Origin: DATBHZ01 sp036557185
Lineage (GTDB): Bacteria > Actinomycetota > Acidimicrobiia > IMCC26256 > JAENVU01
Assembly (NCBI GenBank): GCA_036557185.1
Contig: DATBHZ010000118.1
Location: forward strand, 1 to 19,955
Direction: 5' to 3'
Length of the DNA: 19,955 nucleotides
Made by a program: the position numbers and the translations under genes. Shown one piece after another: positions 13,196 to 19,955 of the stretch; position 1 is the first letter of the stretch, and every line of letters starts with the position of its first letter. A model generated the notes under the pieces. That model was not told the DNA's origin, ran no database searches, and was given only the letters and a program-made list of their open reading frames with translations.

Positions 13196-14158
13196 ATGCC
13201 ACACGACCTCGAGCGTGACGACCCGTACGAACACGTCGATGTGAGCGTCATCCTCCCGATCCACAACGAGCGTGGTCACCTCGAAGCCGAGATCCGCCGC
13301 ATCCGGGCCAGCCTCGATGCCTCCCCGTACCGCTACGAGATCATCGCCGTCGACGACGGCTCCACGGACGGCTCCGGTGACCTCCTGCGCCAGATTCCCG
13401 ACATCCGGCTGCTGACGTTCGCGAAGAACCGCGGATCCGGCTCGGCGCGGAAGGCCGGCACTTACGCGGCGCGTGGCGACGTGGTCGTGTGGACCGACGT
13501 CGACATGACCTATCCGAACGACGACATCCCGCTCCTCGTGAAGGAGCTGGAGGGTTGGGATCAGGTCGTCGGCGCGCGCACGAGCGAGCAGGGCACGCAG
13601 CGCTTCGCGCGCGTCCCGGCGAAGTGGTTCATCCGCAAGCTCGCGAGCTACCTCGTCAGGACGGACATCCCCGATCTCAACTCCGGCTTCCGGGCATTCC
13701 GCCGCGACGTCGCCCTGCAATTCCTCTCGCAGCTGCCCGCCGGATTCTCGTGCGTCACGACCATGACCATGTCGTTCCTCGCGAACGGCTACTCGGTGCG
13801 GTACGTGCCGATCGAGTACAGGCCGCGCGCCGGCGAATCCAAGTTCCACTGGTGGAACGACACCCGGCGCTACGCCCTCCAGGTGCTGCGAATGGCGCTG
13901 TCGTACGAGCCGCTGAGGGCGTTCATGCCGCTGGGGCTCGCCCTCTTCGCGATCGGGCTCGGGAAGCTCGGCTACGACGTCTGGGGCAAGGACTTCCGCG
14001 TCGCGGCCAACACGCTGCTGATCCTCTTCTCCGCTCTCCAGGTCATCGTCATCGGCCTTCTCGCCGATCTCGTCGTCCGGGTGAGCAAGCCGCGCGACGA
14101 GGTGGCACCGGCTGCGGACGAGGCAAGCGCGACCATTGGCGACCGTGGTTTCGCCTGA
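13196..14158 (+). CDS. GT2 polyprenyl-phosphate glycosyltransferase (DPM1/GtrB-like)
   Basis: A 320-residue family 2 glycosyltransferase. The GT-A domain (about 14-215) starts VDVSVILPIHNERGHLE, has the nucleotide strand EIIAVDDGSTDGS (48-60) and the metal-binding TDVDM (100-104; Asp101 and Asp103). NSGFRAFRRDV (162-172) and ESKFHWWNDTRRY (214-226) are typical of dolichol-phosphate-mannose synthase relatives. Two C-terminal membrane helices (about 242-262 and 272-295) make it a GtrB/DPMS type III-like protein. Such enzymes transfer a sugar from a nucleotide donor to polyprenyl phosphate on the cytoplasmic face. ATG at 13196 has GGAG 7 nt upstream; the frame is open far upstream, but that stretch is antisense to the adenosyltransferase. 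It is the first gene of the glycan cluster, 18 bp before the next. Confidence 0.9.
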   Translation: MPHDLERDDPYEHVDVSVILPIHNERGHLEAEIRRIRASLDASPYRYEIIAVDDGSTDGSGDLLRQIPDIRLLTFAKNRGSGSARKAGTYAARGDVVVWTDVDMTYPNDDIPLLVKELEGWDQVVGARTSEQGTQRFARVPAKWFIRKLASYLVRTDIPDLNSGFRAFRRDVALQFLSQLPAGFSCVTTMTMSFLANGYSVRYVPIEYRPRAGESKFHWWNDTRRYALQVLRMALSYEPLRAFMPLGLALFAIGLGKLGYDVWGKDFRVAANTLLILFSALQVIVIGLLADLVVRVSKPRDEVAPAADEASATIGDRGFA

Positions 14159-14176
14159 GCCTTCCTTATTGCAGAC

Positions 14177-15310
14177 TTGAGCTTCACCCGTCGCTTGCCT
14201 CGGGTGCTCTTCTTCGGAACCTACGACGAGAAGAGCCATCCGCGAGTTCGCGTCCTGCGCGAGGGACTCGAACAGGTGGGTTTCGAAGTCGAGGTGCTGA
14301 ACGAACCGCTTCCGTTCTCGACCGCTGACCGGGTTGCCCTCGCCCGCCAACCCTGGAGGGCTCCAGTCCTGGTCGGTCGCATCGCCACGGCCTGGTCCCG
14401 CCTGTGGCGCGCGGGCACAAGGTTCGGTGCACCCGAGGTGGTGGTGGTCGGGTATCTCGGACATGCCGACATCCACCTCGCTCGGCGTCGATTCCCGAGA
14501 GCAACACTCGTTCTCGACTACCTCGTGTCGCTCGAGGACACCGTGCGCGACCGACAGGTCGGCGGCAAGGCGGTGCGGGCAATCTTGCGCGCCGCCGACA
14601 TTCGAGCTCTGCGCGCCGCTGAAGTCGTCGTGGTCGACACCCTCGAGCAGCACGCGGCCCTTCCTTCATCCGCGCAGCCGCGCTCGGTCGTGATCCCCGT
14701 GGGCGCCGACTCGGATTGGATAGCAGCGGGCGCCACCGCGCGTTCCGACAGCCACAGCGCAGCACCATTGCGCGTCGTGTTCTTCGGTCTGTACACGCCC
14801 TTGCACGGCACCAAGGTCATCGCGCAGGCGATGGTCGGCCTGCGTGGCGAACCCGTCGAGTTCACGATGGTGGGGACCGGCCAAGATCGAGCGGCGACGC
14901 AATGCCTCGCGAGCGGCCCGCCAGTTCGCTGGGTCGACTGGGTAGACTCGGCCTCCCTGCCGCGAGTGGTCGCCGAGCACGACGTCTGCCTCGGGATCTT
15001 CGGTACGACACCCAAAGCGAGGCGCGTGGTACCCACGAAGCTCTACCAGGGCGCGGCGGCTGGCTGTGTCCTCGTCACCTCCGACACGCCGCCGCAACGG
15101 CAAGCGCTTGGTGAGTTGGCGCGCTATGTCCCTCCGGGCGACGGCGCTTCGTTGGCCGCAGAGCTGCGCAAGCTCGCAAAAATCCGGACATCCGTTCGGG
15201 CCGACGCCGGGGCACGCGCAGAGCGCGCGCGGGCTCGGGTAGCGCCGCAGGTTGTCGTCCTCCCGCTCGCCGCCGAGTTGGCGCGGCGTGTCACCCCACC
15301 AAGCTCGTGA
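14177..15310 (+). CDS. GT4-like glycosyltransferase with altered active-site motif
   Basis: A 377-residue GT-B fold glycosyltransferase. The N-terminal domain starts RVLFFGTYDEKSHPRVRVLREGL (split, 9-31) and has VVVGYLGHADIHLARRRFP (89-107), then ALRAAEVVVVDTLEQ (144-158). The C-terminal domain begins PLRVVFFGLYTPLHGTKVIAQAM (197-219) with MVGTGQDR and ends with the donor site VVPTKLYQGAAAGCVLVTSDTPPQ (284-307 in two parts). Most GT4 enzymes have Glu before the small-residue helix (KxxEAMAxG); here it is Gln291, and the first Glu of the E-x7-E pair is also absent. The TTG at 14177 is the assumed start because it precedes the first strand, but there is no Shine-Dalgarno; the start is uncertain. 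The stop overlaps the next gene by 4 bp. Confidence 0.82.
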   Translation: MSFTRRLPRVLFFGTYDEKSHPRVRVLREGLEQVGFEVEVLNEPLPFSTADRVALARQPWRAPVLVGRIATAWSRLWRAGTRFGAPEVVVVGYLGHADIHLARRRFPRATLVLDYLVSLEDTVRDRQVGGKAVRAILRAADIRALRAAEVVVVDTLEQHAALPSSAQPRSVVIPVGADSDWIAAGATARSDSHSAAPLRVVFFGLYTPLHGTKVIAQAMVGLRGEPVEFTMVGTGQDRAATQCLASGPPVRWVDWVDSASLPRVVAEHDVCLGIFGTTPKARRVVPTKLYQGAAAGCVLVTSDTPPQRQALGELARYVPPGDGASLAAELRKLAKIRTSVRADAGARAERARARVAPQVVVLPLAAELARRVTPPSS

Positions 15311-16368
15311 GCGACGACGCCGCCGAGACGGTCGCAGAGCACGAGATCGCGAGCGGCGAGATCGCCGCCGGGGGTGGCTTGGGCGGCGGAGCGGCCGGCG
15401 CGACACCGAACTCACTCCTCGGGCACATCCGGCGGATCTCGCGCCGTGTTCGGCCTCTGCTCTTGGCCATCGTCGTCGTATTCGCGTTCATCGCGCTTCG
15501 CGACAACTGGGGCGCCGTCCATCGCGAGGCTCGAGCGATCACCCCCCTCGACCTCGTACTGTCGGGTCTCGCGTTCGTCGGCGCGATCGCTTGCCAGTAC
15601 TTGGCCTGGTTGCGCGCGCTCCTCGCCTTGCACGCGCCCAGAATGCCGCACCGAAAGGCGTCGACGATCTTCTGCACGGCTGGTTTGGGGAAATACGTGC
15701 CGGGCGCGGTTTGGCCGGTCGTCATCCAGACCGAGATGGGATCGGACGCTGGAGTGCCTTGGCGACTCATGGTCGCGAGCTATGGGCTCATCCTCCCGCT
15801 GAGCATCGCGACGGGCGCCATCGTGAGCGCGCTGACACTCACCGGGCCCGCGGTGGCGTGGATCCGGCCCCTTGTCATCGCGGGCGCGATCTTGGGTCTG
15901 CTCGGGGTGTGGCTCGTGACCCACCCCCGGGCTTTTCACAGCCTCATGGACAAGGTCCTGCGGAGACTTACCGGCGAAGGGCTACCGGGCAACCTCGACA
16001 CGCGGTACGCAGTGCAGGCGAGTCTCATCACCTTCGTTTCATGGGGTTTCGCAGGTCTCAGCGCGTGGATTCTGTGCCGGCCTCTCGGCGCCGGCGCGTC
16101 CGACATTCCGTTCGTTGTCGGCGCATTCGTGTTGTCCTGGGTATGCGGACTCGTCGCGGTCCCGCTGCCGGCCGGGCTCGGTGTACGCGACGCCATTCTC
16201 GTACTGACACTCGGCGAGCTCATCGGCCACCCGCAGGCAACAACTGTGGCGCTCCTCGGCCGGCTCACTCAGGTCATCGTCGACCTTCTGCTCGCTGCGT
16301 TGACCGGGGTGCCGGCGGCGATGCGGCGAGTTCGCGGTCGCCACAGCCACAACACAGCGCGGTCATGA
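15307..16368 (+). CDS. Flippase-like integral membrane protein (LPG synthase TM / UPF0104 family)
   Basis: A 353-residue protein of the family that forms the membrane part of lysylphosphatidylglycerol synthase (MprF) and of archaeal AglD. A disordered Gly/Ala/Glu-rich N-terminus (1-46) is followed by about seven to eight hydrophobic helices from residue 49 to 337. Family signatures are GKYVPGAVWPVV (128-139) in the loop after the third helix and PLPAGLGVRDAIL (286-298). Without a synthase domain such proteins are thought to move or present lipids or lipid-linked sugars in envelope biosynthesis. GTG start at 15307 overlaps the previous stop (GTGA), and its own stop overlaps the next gene (ATGA). 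Placement between two glycosyltransferases supports a role in the same glycan pathway; the transported substrate is unknown. Confidence 0.88.
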   Translation: MSDDAAETVAEHEIASGEIAAGGGLGGGAAGATPNSLLGHIRRISRRVRPLLLAIVVVFAFIALRDNWGAVHREARAITPLDLVLSGLAFVGAIACQYLAWLRALLALHAPRMPHRKASTIFCTAGLGKYVPGAVWPVVIQTEMGSDAGVPWRLMVASYGLILPLSIATGAIVSALTLTGPAVAWIRPLVIAGAILGLLGVWLVTHPRAFHSLMDKVLRRLTGEGLPGNLDTRYAVQASLITFVSWGFAGLSAWILCRPLGAGASDIPFVVGAFVLSWVCGLVAVPLPAGLGVRDAILVLTLGELIGHPQATTVALLGRLTQVIVDLLLAALTGVPAAMRRVRGRHSHNTARS

Positions 16369-17522
16369 CGCTTGCGGTGCTCGTGGTTGCCGAGTTGGAA
16401 GGCGGCGTCGGCGTCTACGGCAGGAACCTGATCCGTGGACTGGACGCACTCGGTGTCGACGTTCGGGTCCTGACGCCGACGCCGGACACCGTCACAGTCG
16501 GAAAGGCCTTCGGCGTACCTCGCCACTCGGGTCGCGGCAGGTGGTTGCCACAAGCGTCAGCGTTCGCCCGCGAAGTGCGGTCTCACAGTCGGGATGTTGA
16601 CGTCGTACATGTCACCGACGCTCGGTATGCAGCATTCTTCCCGAAAGTCCACACACCGCTCGTGGGCACGATGAACGACTACTTCTATGCCATCACGGGA
16701 TGGTTGTCCGGCGAGGGAACGCGGGGCGTCTACCGGGATTGGCGAGCGCGCCACGCGTACTACAACATCCTGCGCACCGCGGAGCGGCGGACGCTCCGAC
16801 GATATGAACGCATCATCTGCATCTCGTCCGCCGTCACGACTGCACTGGCGAGCCGATACGGACTCTCTCCGAACCGACTTCCCGTGGTCCACTACGGGAT
16901 CGACTACCTGGACGCGCCCGTGGCGCCTTTCACGCGCTCGCACCCCGTCGTGCTCTTTGCGGGAGGCAACTTTCAGCGGAAAGGCCTGGCCGTCCTTCTC
17001 GAGGCGATGCCTCGTGTGCTGCTCAGACACCCCACAGGGCGCCTCATCGTGGTTGGTGACAGTCGTGACACCGCACTCATTCGCACGTTGTCAGCGCGAT
17101 TGGGTATCTCGAGCAACGTCGAGTTCGTTGGCCAGGTCGATTACACGACCCTGTACCGCTACTACCGGACGGCGGACGTGTTCTGTATGCCTTCGCTCAT
17201 GGAGGCGTTCGGGATACCGTTCCTCGAAGCGATGCACTGCCAGGTTCCCGTGATCGCATCCGACGCCCCTGGGCCGATGGACTACCTACGTGACGGCGAG
17301 AACTGCCTCATTGCACGAGCGGGAGACGTCGACGCGCTCGCCGACTGTTTGAACCGGGTCATCGAGAATCCGAACCTGCAGCGCGCGCTGCGAAACGGCG
17401 GCGCGAAGACCGCGGCAACCGCAACGGTCGAGCGGATGGCAAGTGAGACCCTGCAGGTCTACGAAGCGGCGACGCGCAACGCGAGTCCGATGCCACCGAG
17501 TGGAAGGAACACAGCCGGATGA
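16365..17522 (+). CDS. GT4 family glycosyltransferase
   Basis: A 385-residue GT-B retaining glycosyltransferase. The N-terminal acceptor domain has VVAELEGGVGVYGRNLIRGL (7-26, the Gly-rich loop) and DVVHVTDARYAAFFP (79-93). RIICISSAVTTALASRYG (149-166) is the usual hinge region. The donor domain starts PVVLFAGGNFQRKGLAVLLEA (194-214) with GRLIVVGDS and VEFVGQV. The canonical motif EAFGIPFLEAM has both catalytic-type glutamates, Glu280 and Glu288, followed by PVIASDAPG. It uses an activated sugar, probably a nucleotide hexose, for polysaccharide or glycolipid assembly. ATG at 16365 overlaps the stop of the flippase-like gene by 4 bp and the stop overlaps the methyltransferase start by 4 bp. 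The frame is open upstream but that part is out of frame with the confirmed membrane gene. Confidence 0.92.
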   Translation: MTLAVLVVAELEGGVGVYGRNLIRGLDALGVDVRVLTPTPDTVTVGKAFGVPRHSGRGRWLPQASAFAREVRSHSRDVDVVHVTDARYAAFFPKVHTPLVGTMNDYFYAITGWLSGEGTRGVYRDWRARHAYYNILRTAERRTLRRYERIICISSAVTTALASRYGLSPNRLPVVHYGIDYLDAPVAPFTRSHPVVLFAGGNFQRKGLAVLLEAMPRVLLRHPTGRLIVVGDSRDTALIRTLSARLGISSNVEFVGQVDYTTLYRYYRTADVFCMPSLMEAFGIPFLEAMHCQVPVIASDAPGPMDYLRDGENCLIARAGDVDALADCLNRVIENPNLQRALRNGGAKTAATATVERMASETLQVYEAATRNASPMPPSGRNTAG

Positions 17523-18481
17523 CGGCGACGGCGACGGAAACAGCAACGTGCCCGCTCTGTGGTGCTGCGGCTCCGCTTTGCGTGGTGCGCCCTGACATGT
17601 TGCTGGGAGTCCATCCAGACGAGATGCACGAGGTCTTCGAGTGTGCGCGGTGCCGAATCTGTTTCGCCGGCGCGCTCGACCCAGGAGTGCTTTCCGATTA
17701 CTACCCCGAGAACTATTACAACCCGAAGGCCCGCCCGTGGTACTCGGCGAGCCTCCGCGGAAGGCTGAGCATCGGACTCGTTCGACAGGCATCGCGCGCA
17801 CGCTCGGCGACTCGCGGTCTCCGGACGGGACGCGTCCTCGACATCGGGTGTGGACGGGGTGGGTTCCTGACAGCCATGCGGTCGCGAGGCTGGGACGTCG
17901 TGGGAATGGACTGGAATGCGAGCAACGCTCGGACGGTATCGGAAAGTCTCGGATTGACCGTGGTCGGCGGCGAGCAGGCACTCGCTGGTCTCGAGGGGGA
18001 TAGCTTCGATCTCGTCACGATGTTCCACGTGCTCGAGCACGAGCAGGAGCCTTGGTCGTTGCTGGAGCGAGCACGCACGCTCTTGAAACCGAACGGGCGA
18101 CTCGTCGTCGGCGTTCCGAGCGGCGACTCGGTAGCGCGGGGGCTCTTCGGGCAGTACTGGATGGGTTACGACGTACCGCGGCACCGCTACGTGTTCACAC
18201 CGAGCAGCCTGCGGCAACTCCTCGGCGATGCCGGGTTCGAGATTGAGCGCGTGTCGGGTCGCTTGAGCGACGAGCTCGTGGATCTGGAGGGCAGCATCCG
18301 TCTCAGGCTTCGTCCATCACGCTGGCCGGACGGCCTGGCGACCATCGTGGCCGCGTTGGCCGCTCCTCTCGCCGGCCTCCTCAGCGTTCTCGGACGAGGA
18401 TCGGCCGTGTACGCCTACGCGCGCAAGGGAACAGCCCGTGGCGTCGCCGTTCCTCAGGCGGCTGCGACGTACACGGAGTAG
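17519..18481 (+). CDS. SAM-dependent methyltransferase with N-terminal zinc-ribbon-like motif
   Basis: A 320-residue class I methyltransferase. The N-terminus has two CxxC pairs (Cys11/Cys14 and Cys42/Cys45), a zinc-ribbon-like module common in methyltransferases that act on sugars or sugar nucleotides. The Rossmann domain follows: motif I VLDIGCGRGGF (106-116), motif II VVGMDWNASNA (127-137, with Asp131), FDLVTMFHVLEH (163-174) and LKPNGRLVVGVPS (189-201). After this comes FTPSSLRQLLGDAGF, the usual closing helix, and a C-terminal hydrophobic stretch (GLATIVAALAAPLAGLLSVLG) that may be a membrane anchor. It is the last gene of the coupled cluster and probably modifies the glycan being made. 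ATG at 17519 overlaps the previous stop. A terminator-like hairpin follows. Confidence 0.88.
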   Translation: MTATATETATCPLCGAAAPLCVVRPDMLLGVHPDEMHEVFECARCRICFAGALDPGVLSDYYPENYYNPKARPWYSASLRGRLSIGLVRQASRARSATRGLRTGRVLDIGCGRGGFLTAMRSRGWDVVGMDWNASNARTVSESLGLTVVGGEQALAGLEGDSFDLVTMFHVLEHEQEPWSLLERARTLLKPNGRLVVGVPSGDSVARGLFGQYWMGYDVPRHRYVFTPSSLRQLLGDAGFEIERVSGRLSDELVDLEGSIRLRLRPSRWPDGLATIVAALAAPLAGLLSVLGRGSAVYAYARKGTARGVAVPQAAATYTE

Positions 18482-18491
18482 AGGCATCGCC

Positions 18492-18531
18492 GCCACGCGT
18501 TGAGCCGCGCGCGAGCGTGGCCTCCGGTTTT
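18492..18531 (+). terminator. Terminator after the glycan cluster
   Basis: GCCACGC (18492-18498) pairs with GCGTGGC (18515-18521) around a 16-nt GC-rich loop, followed after a few bases by a TTTT run (18528-18531) and TGTTCTGT. It begins 11 bp after the methyltransferase stop. The T-run makes this a likely intrinsic terminator. Confidence 0.55.
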
Positions 18532-18583
18532 GTTCTGTGTGACTGGCCTGGCATTGCACGGGTCCGCAGACTCCGCGCTCCGT

Positions 18584-18589
18584 TAGCCT
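18584..18589 (+). promoter_or_regulatory. Probable -10 box for leaderless metH
   Basis: TAGCCT ends 7 nt before the ATG at 18597, which has no Shine-Dalgarno, so the transcript probably starts at or beside the ATG. This leaves no room for a cobalamin riboswitch in the leader. TTGCAC at 18554 is too far away to be a standard -35. Confidence 0.5.
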
Positions 18590-18596
18590 TTGGACC

Positions 18597-19955
18597 ATGT
18601 CGGACTTCCTGAGCGCGCTCGAAGAGCGGGTCCTCATCTTCGACGGCGCGTTCGGGACGTGGGTCCAGGCCCAGGATCTCGGAGCCGACGACTTCGGCGG
18701 CGCCGAGCTCGAGGGGTGCAACGAGCACCTCGTGCTGACACGACCGGACCTCATTCGGCAGATGCATGCCGAATACTTCGCTGCCGGTGTCGACGCCGTC
18801 GAGACCGCCACCTTCGGTGCCTTCGGTCTCGTGCTCGCCGAGTACGGGATCGCCGACAAGGCGCTGGAGATGAACCGGCAGGCGGCGCGCCTCGCGCGCG
18901 AGGCAGCGGAGCAAGCGAGCACCCCGGACCGTCCGCGATTTGTCGTTGGCTCGATCGGGCCGGGCACCCGTCTGCCGTCGCTCGGCGCGATCACCTTCGA
19001 CGCACTCCGCGACGACTACGAGGTGCAGGCAAGCGGGCTCGTCGAAGGCGGCGTCGACGTCCTTCTCGTCGAGACCGTCTACGACCTGCTCCAGGGCAAG
19101 GCCGCGATCGCCGCTTGCCGACGCGCGATGGCCGCGGCCGGTCGCACGGTGCCGCTCATGGTGCAGGTGACGATGGAGACGACCGGGCGGATGCTCGTCG
19201 GCTCGGAGATCGGCGCTGCCCTCACCGCGCTCGAAGCCATGCGCCCGGACGTCATCGGTCTCAACTGCGCGACCGGGCCGTCGGAGATGACCGAGCACCT
19301 CCGCTACCTGTCGCAGCACGCGCGCACGTTCCTCTCCTGCCTCCCCAATGCAGGCCTGCCGAGCGTGGTCGACGGACGCACGCACTACGACCTCACGCCT
19401 GAGCAGCTCGCGGACGCGCACGAGCGCAACGTCTCGGAGTTCGGTCTCAACATCGTGGGTGGCTGCTGCGGTACGACGCCCGAGCACCTCGCCGCAGTCG
19501 TGGAGCGCATCGGCACGCGTGCCCCGTTGCCCCGTACCCCGGACTTCGAGCCCGGCTGCTCGAGCATCTACACGCACGTCCCCTTCGCCCAGGAGCTCGC
19601 CTATCTGGCGGTGGGCGAGCGCACCAATGCCAACGGCTCGAAGAAGTTCCGTGAGGCGATGCTGGCGGCGGACTGGGACACGTGCGTGCAGATGGCCCGT
19701 GAACAGGTCAAGGAAGGCGCGCACGTACTCGACGTGTGTGTCGACTACGTCGGCCACGACGGCACGGTCGACATGGAGGAGGTCGCGTCGCGGTTCGCGA
19801 CCCAGGCCGCGCTCCCGCTCGTGTTCGACTCGACCGAGCCTGCCGTGATGGAGGTGGGGCTCAAGCACTCCGGCGGCAAGGCAATCCTCAACTCCGCGAA
19901 CCTCGAGGACGGCGAGCACGAGGGCTCGCGTCTCGACCGGGTCTTCACGCTCGCC
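18597..19955 (+). CDS. metH: Methionine synthase, B12-dependent, 3' end cut by window edge
   Basis: The first 453 residues of cobalamin-dependent methionine synthase, which transfers a methyl group from methyltetrahydrofolate via cobalamin to homocysteine. The homocysteine-binding barrel (about 1-310) has FDGAFGT (15-21), GSIGPGTRLPSLG (118-130), LNCATGP (222-228) and GGCCGTTP (288-295); zinc ligands are Cys224, Cys290 and Cys291. The pterin-binding domain starts near 335 with VGERTNANGSKKFREAM (339-355) and VLDVCVDY (377-384). The cobalamin and activation domains would lie beyond the window; full-length enzymes are about 1,150-1,250 residues. The frame is open to the last base. ATG at 18597 has TAGCCT 7 nt upstream and no Shine-Dalgarno. 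Confidence 0.95.
   Translation, partial: MSDFLSALEERVLIFDGAFGTWVQAQDLGADDFGGAELEGCNEHLVLTRPDLIRQMHAEYFAAGVDAVETATFGAFGLVLAEYGIADKALEMNRQAARLAREAAEQASTPDRPRFVVGSIGPGTRLPSLGAITFDALRDDYEVQASGLVEGGVDVLLVETVYDLLQGKAAIAACRRAMAAAGRTVPLMVQVTMETTGRMLVGSEIGAALTALEAMRPDVIGLNCATGPSEMTEHLRYLSQHARTFLSCLPNAGLPSVVDGRTHYDLTPEQLADAHERNVSEFGLNIVGGCCGTTPEHLAAVVERIGTRAPLPRTPDFEPGCSSIYTHVPFAQELAYLAVGERTNANGSKKFREAMLAADWDTCVQMAREQVKEGAHVLDVCVDYVGHDGTVDMEEVASRFATQAALPLVFDSTEPAVMEVGLKHSGGKAILNSANLEDGEHEGSRLDRVFTLA

Noticed and set aside
13118..14653. A 511-codon open frame on the minus strand opposite the GT2 and first GT4 genes
   Set aside because: The opposite strand encodes clear glycosyltransferase motifs; the reverse frame has no domain and no plausible start signal.
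18482..18596. Cobalamin riboswitch upstream of metH
   Set aside because: The gap is 115 bp, contains a terminator for the previous cluster and a -10 box 7 nt before the ATG; no B12-box-like sequence was seen.
1..19955. CRISPR array, insertion sequence or integron
   Set aside because: No regularly spaced direct repeats, transposase motifs or terminal inverted repeats with target duplications were seen on either strand.

Overview
The window is about 20 kb of uniformly high-GC DNA with dense, mostly overlapping genes, GTG and TTG starts, and several start codons placed just downstream of a TAnnnT box, as in leaderless transcripts. Together with the gene content (Actinobacteria-type Tad pilus locus, small BldC-like HTH gene, PduO-type cobalamin adenosyltransferase, MetH) this suggests a chromosomal segment of an actinobacterium, perhaps of the Acidimicrobiia. 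The lineage is inferred; no rRNA or marker gene is present.

Layout. (1) Positions 1-5633, minus strand: a Tad/Flp pilus operon in the order cpaB, tadZ, tadA, tadB, tadC, a 50-aa pilin-like gene, and two tadE-like genes, the last cut by the window edge. The first five genes are joined by 4-bp ATGA/GTGA overlaps. (2) 5694-8802: small regulatory and hypothetical genes. These are a BldC-like HTH gene divergent from the Tad operon, a 106-aa possible Sm-like barrel protein, a membrane LysM protein with a strongly structured 5' leader, a 210-aa possible winged-helix protein, a 105-aa two-TM protein, and a ribbon-helix-helix regulator behind a promoter embedded in inverted repeats. (3) 8839-12988: housekeeping genes, namely a sirtuin deacetylase (cobB), a ThiF/MoeB enzyme with an N-terminal rhodanese domain, leucyl aminopeptidase (pepA), and an ATP:cob(I)alamin adenosyltransferase. 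(4) 13196-18481, plus strand: a five-gene glycan cluster (GT2 dolichol-phosphate-mannose-synthase-like, GT4, flippase-like membrane protein, GT4, SAM methyltransferase), the last four translationally coupled. (5) 18597 to the end: the 5' part of metH.

How the genes work together. The Tad genes encode ATPase, inner-membrane platform, localisation factor and pseudopilins for a surface pilus; major pilin and prepilin peptidase are not recognised here. The glycan cluster looks like a pathway for a lipid-linked or exported polysaccharide. The adenosyltransferase and MetH both belong to cobalamin metabolism but lie in separate transcription units.

No CRISPR array, tRNA, rRNA, insertion sequence or clear novel defence system was seen. 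The least explained parts are the structured leader at 6369-6459, the palindrome-rich promoter at 8423-8504, the 50-aa gene at 532-684, and the hypothetical genes at 5905-8322.
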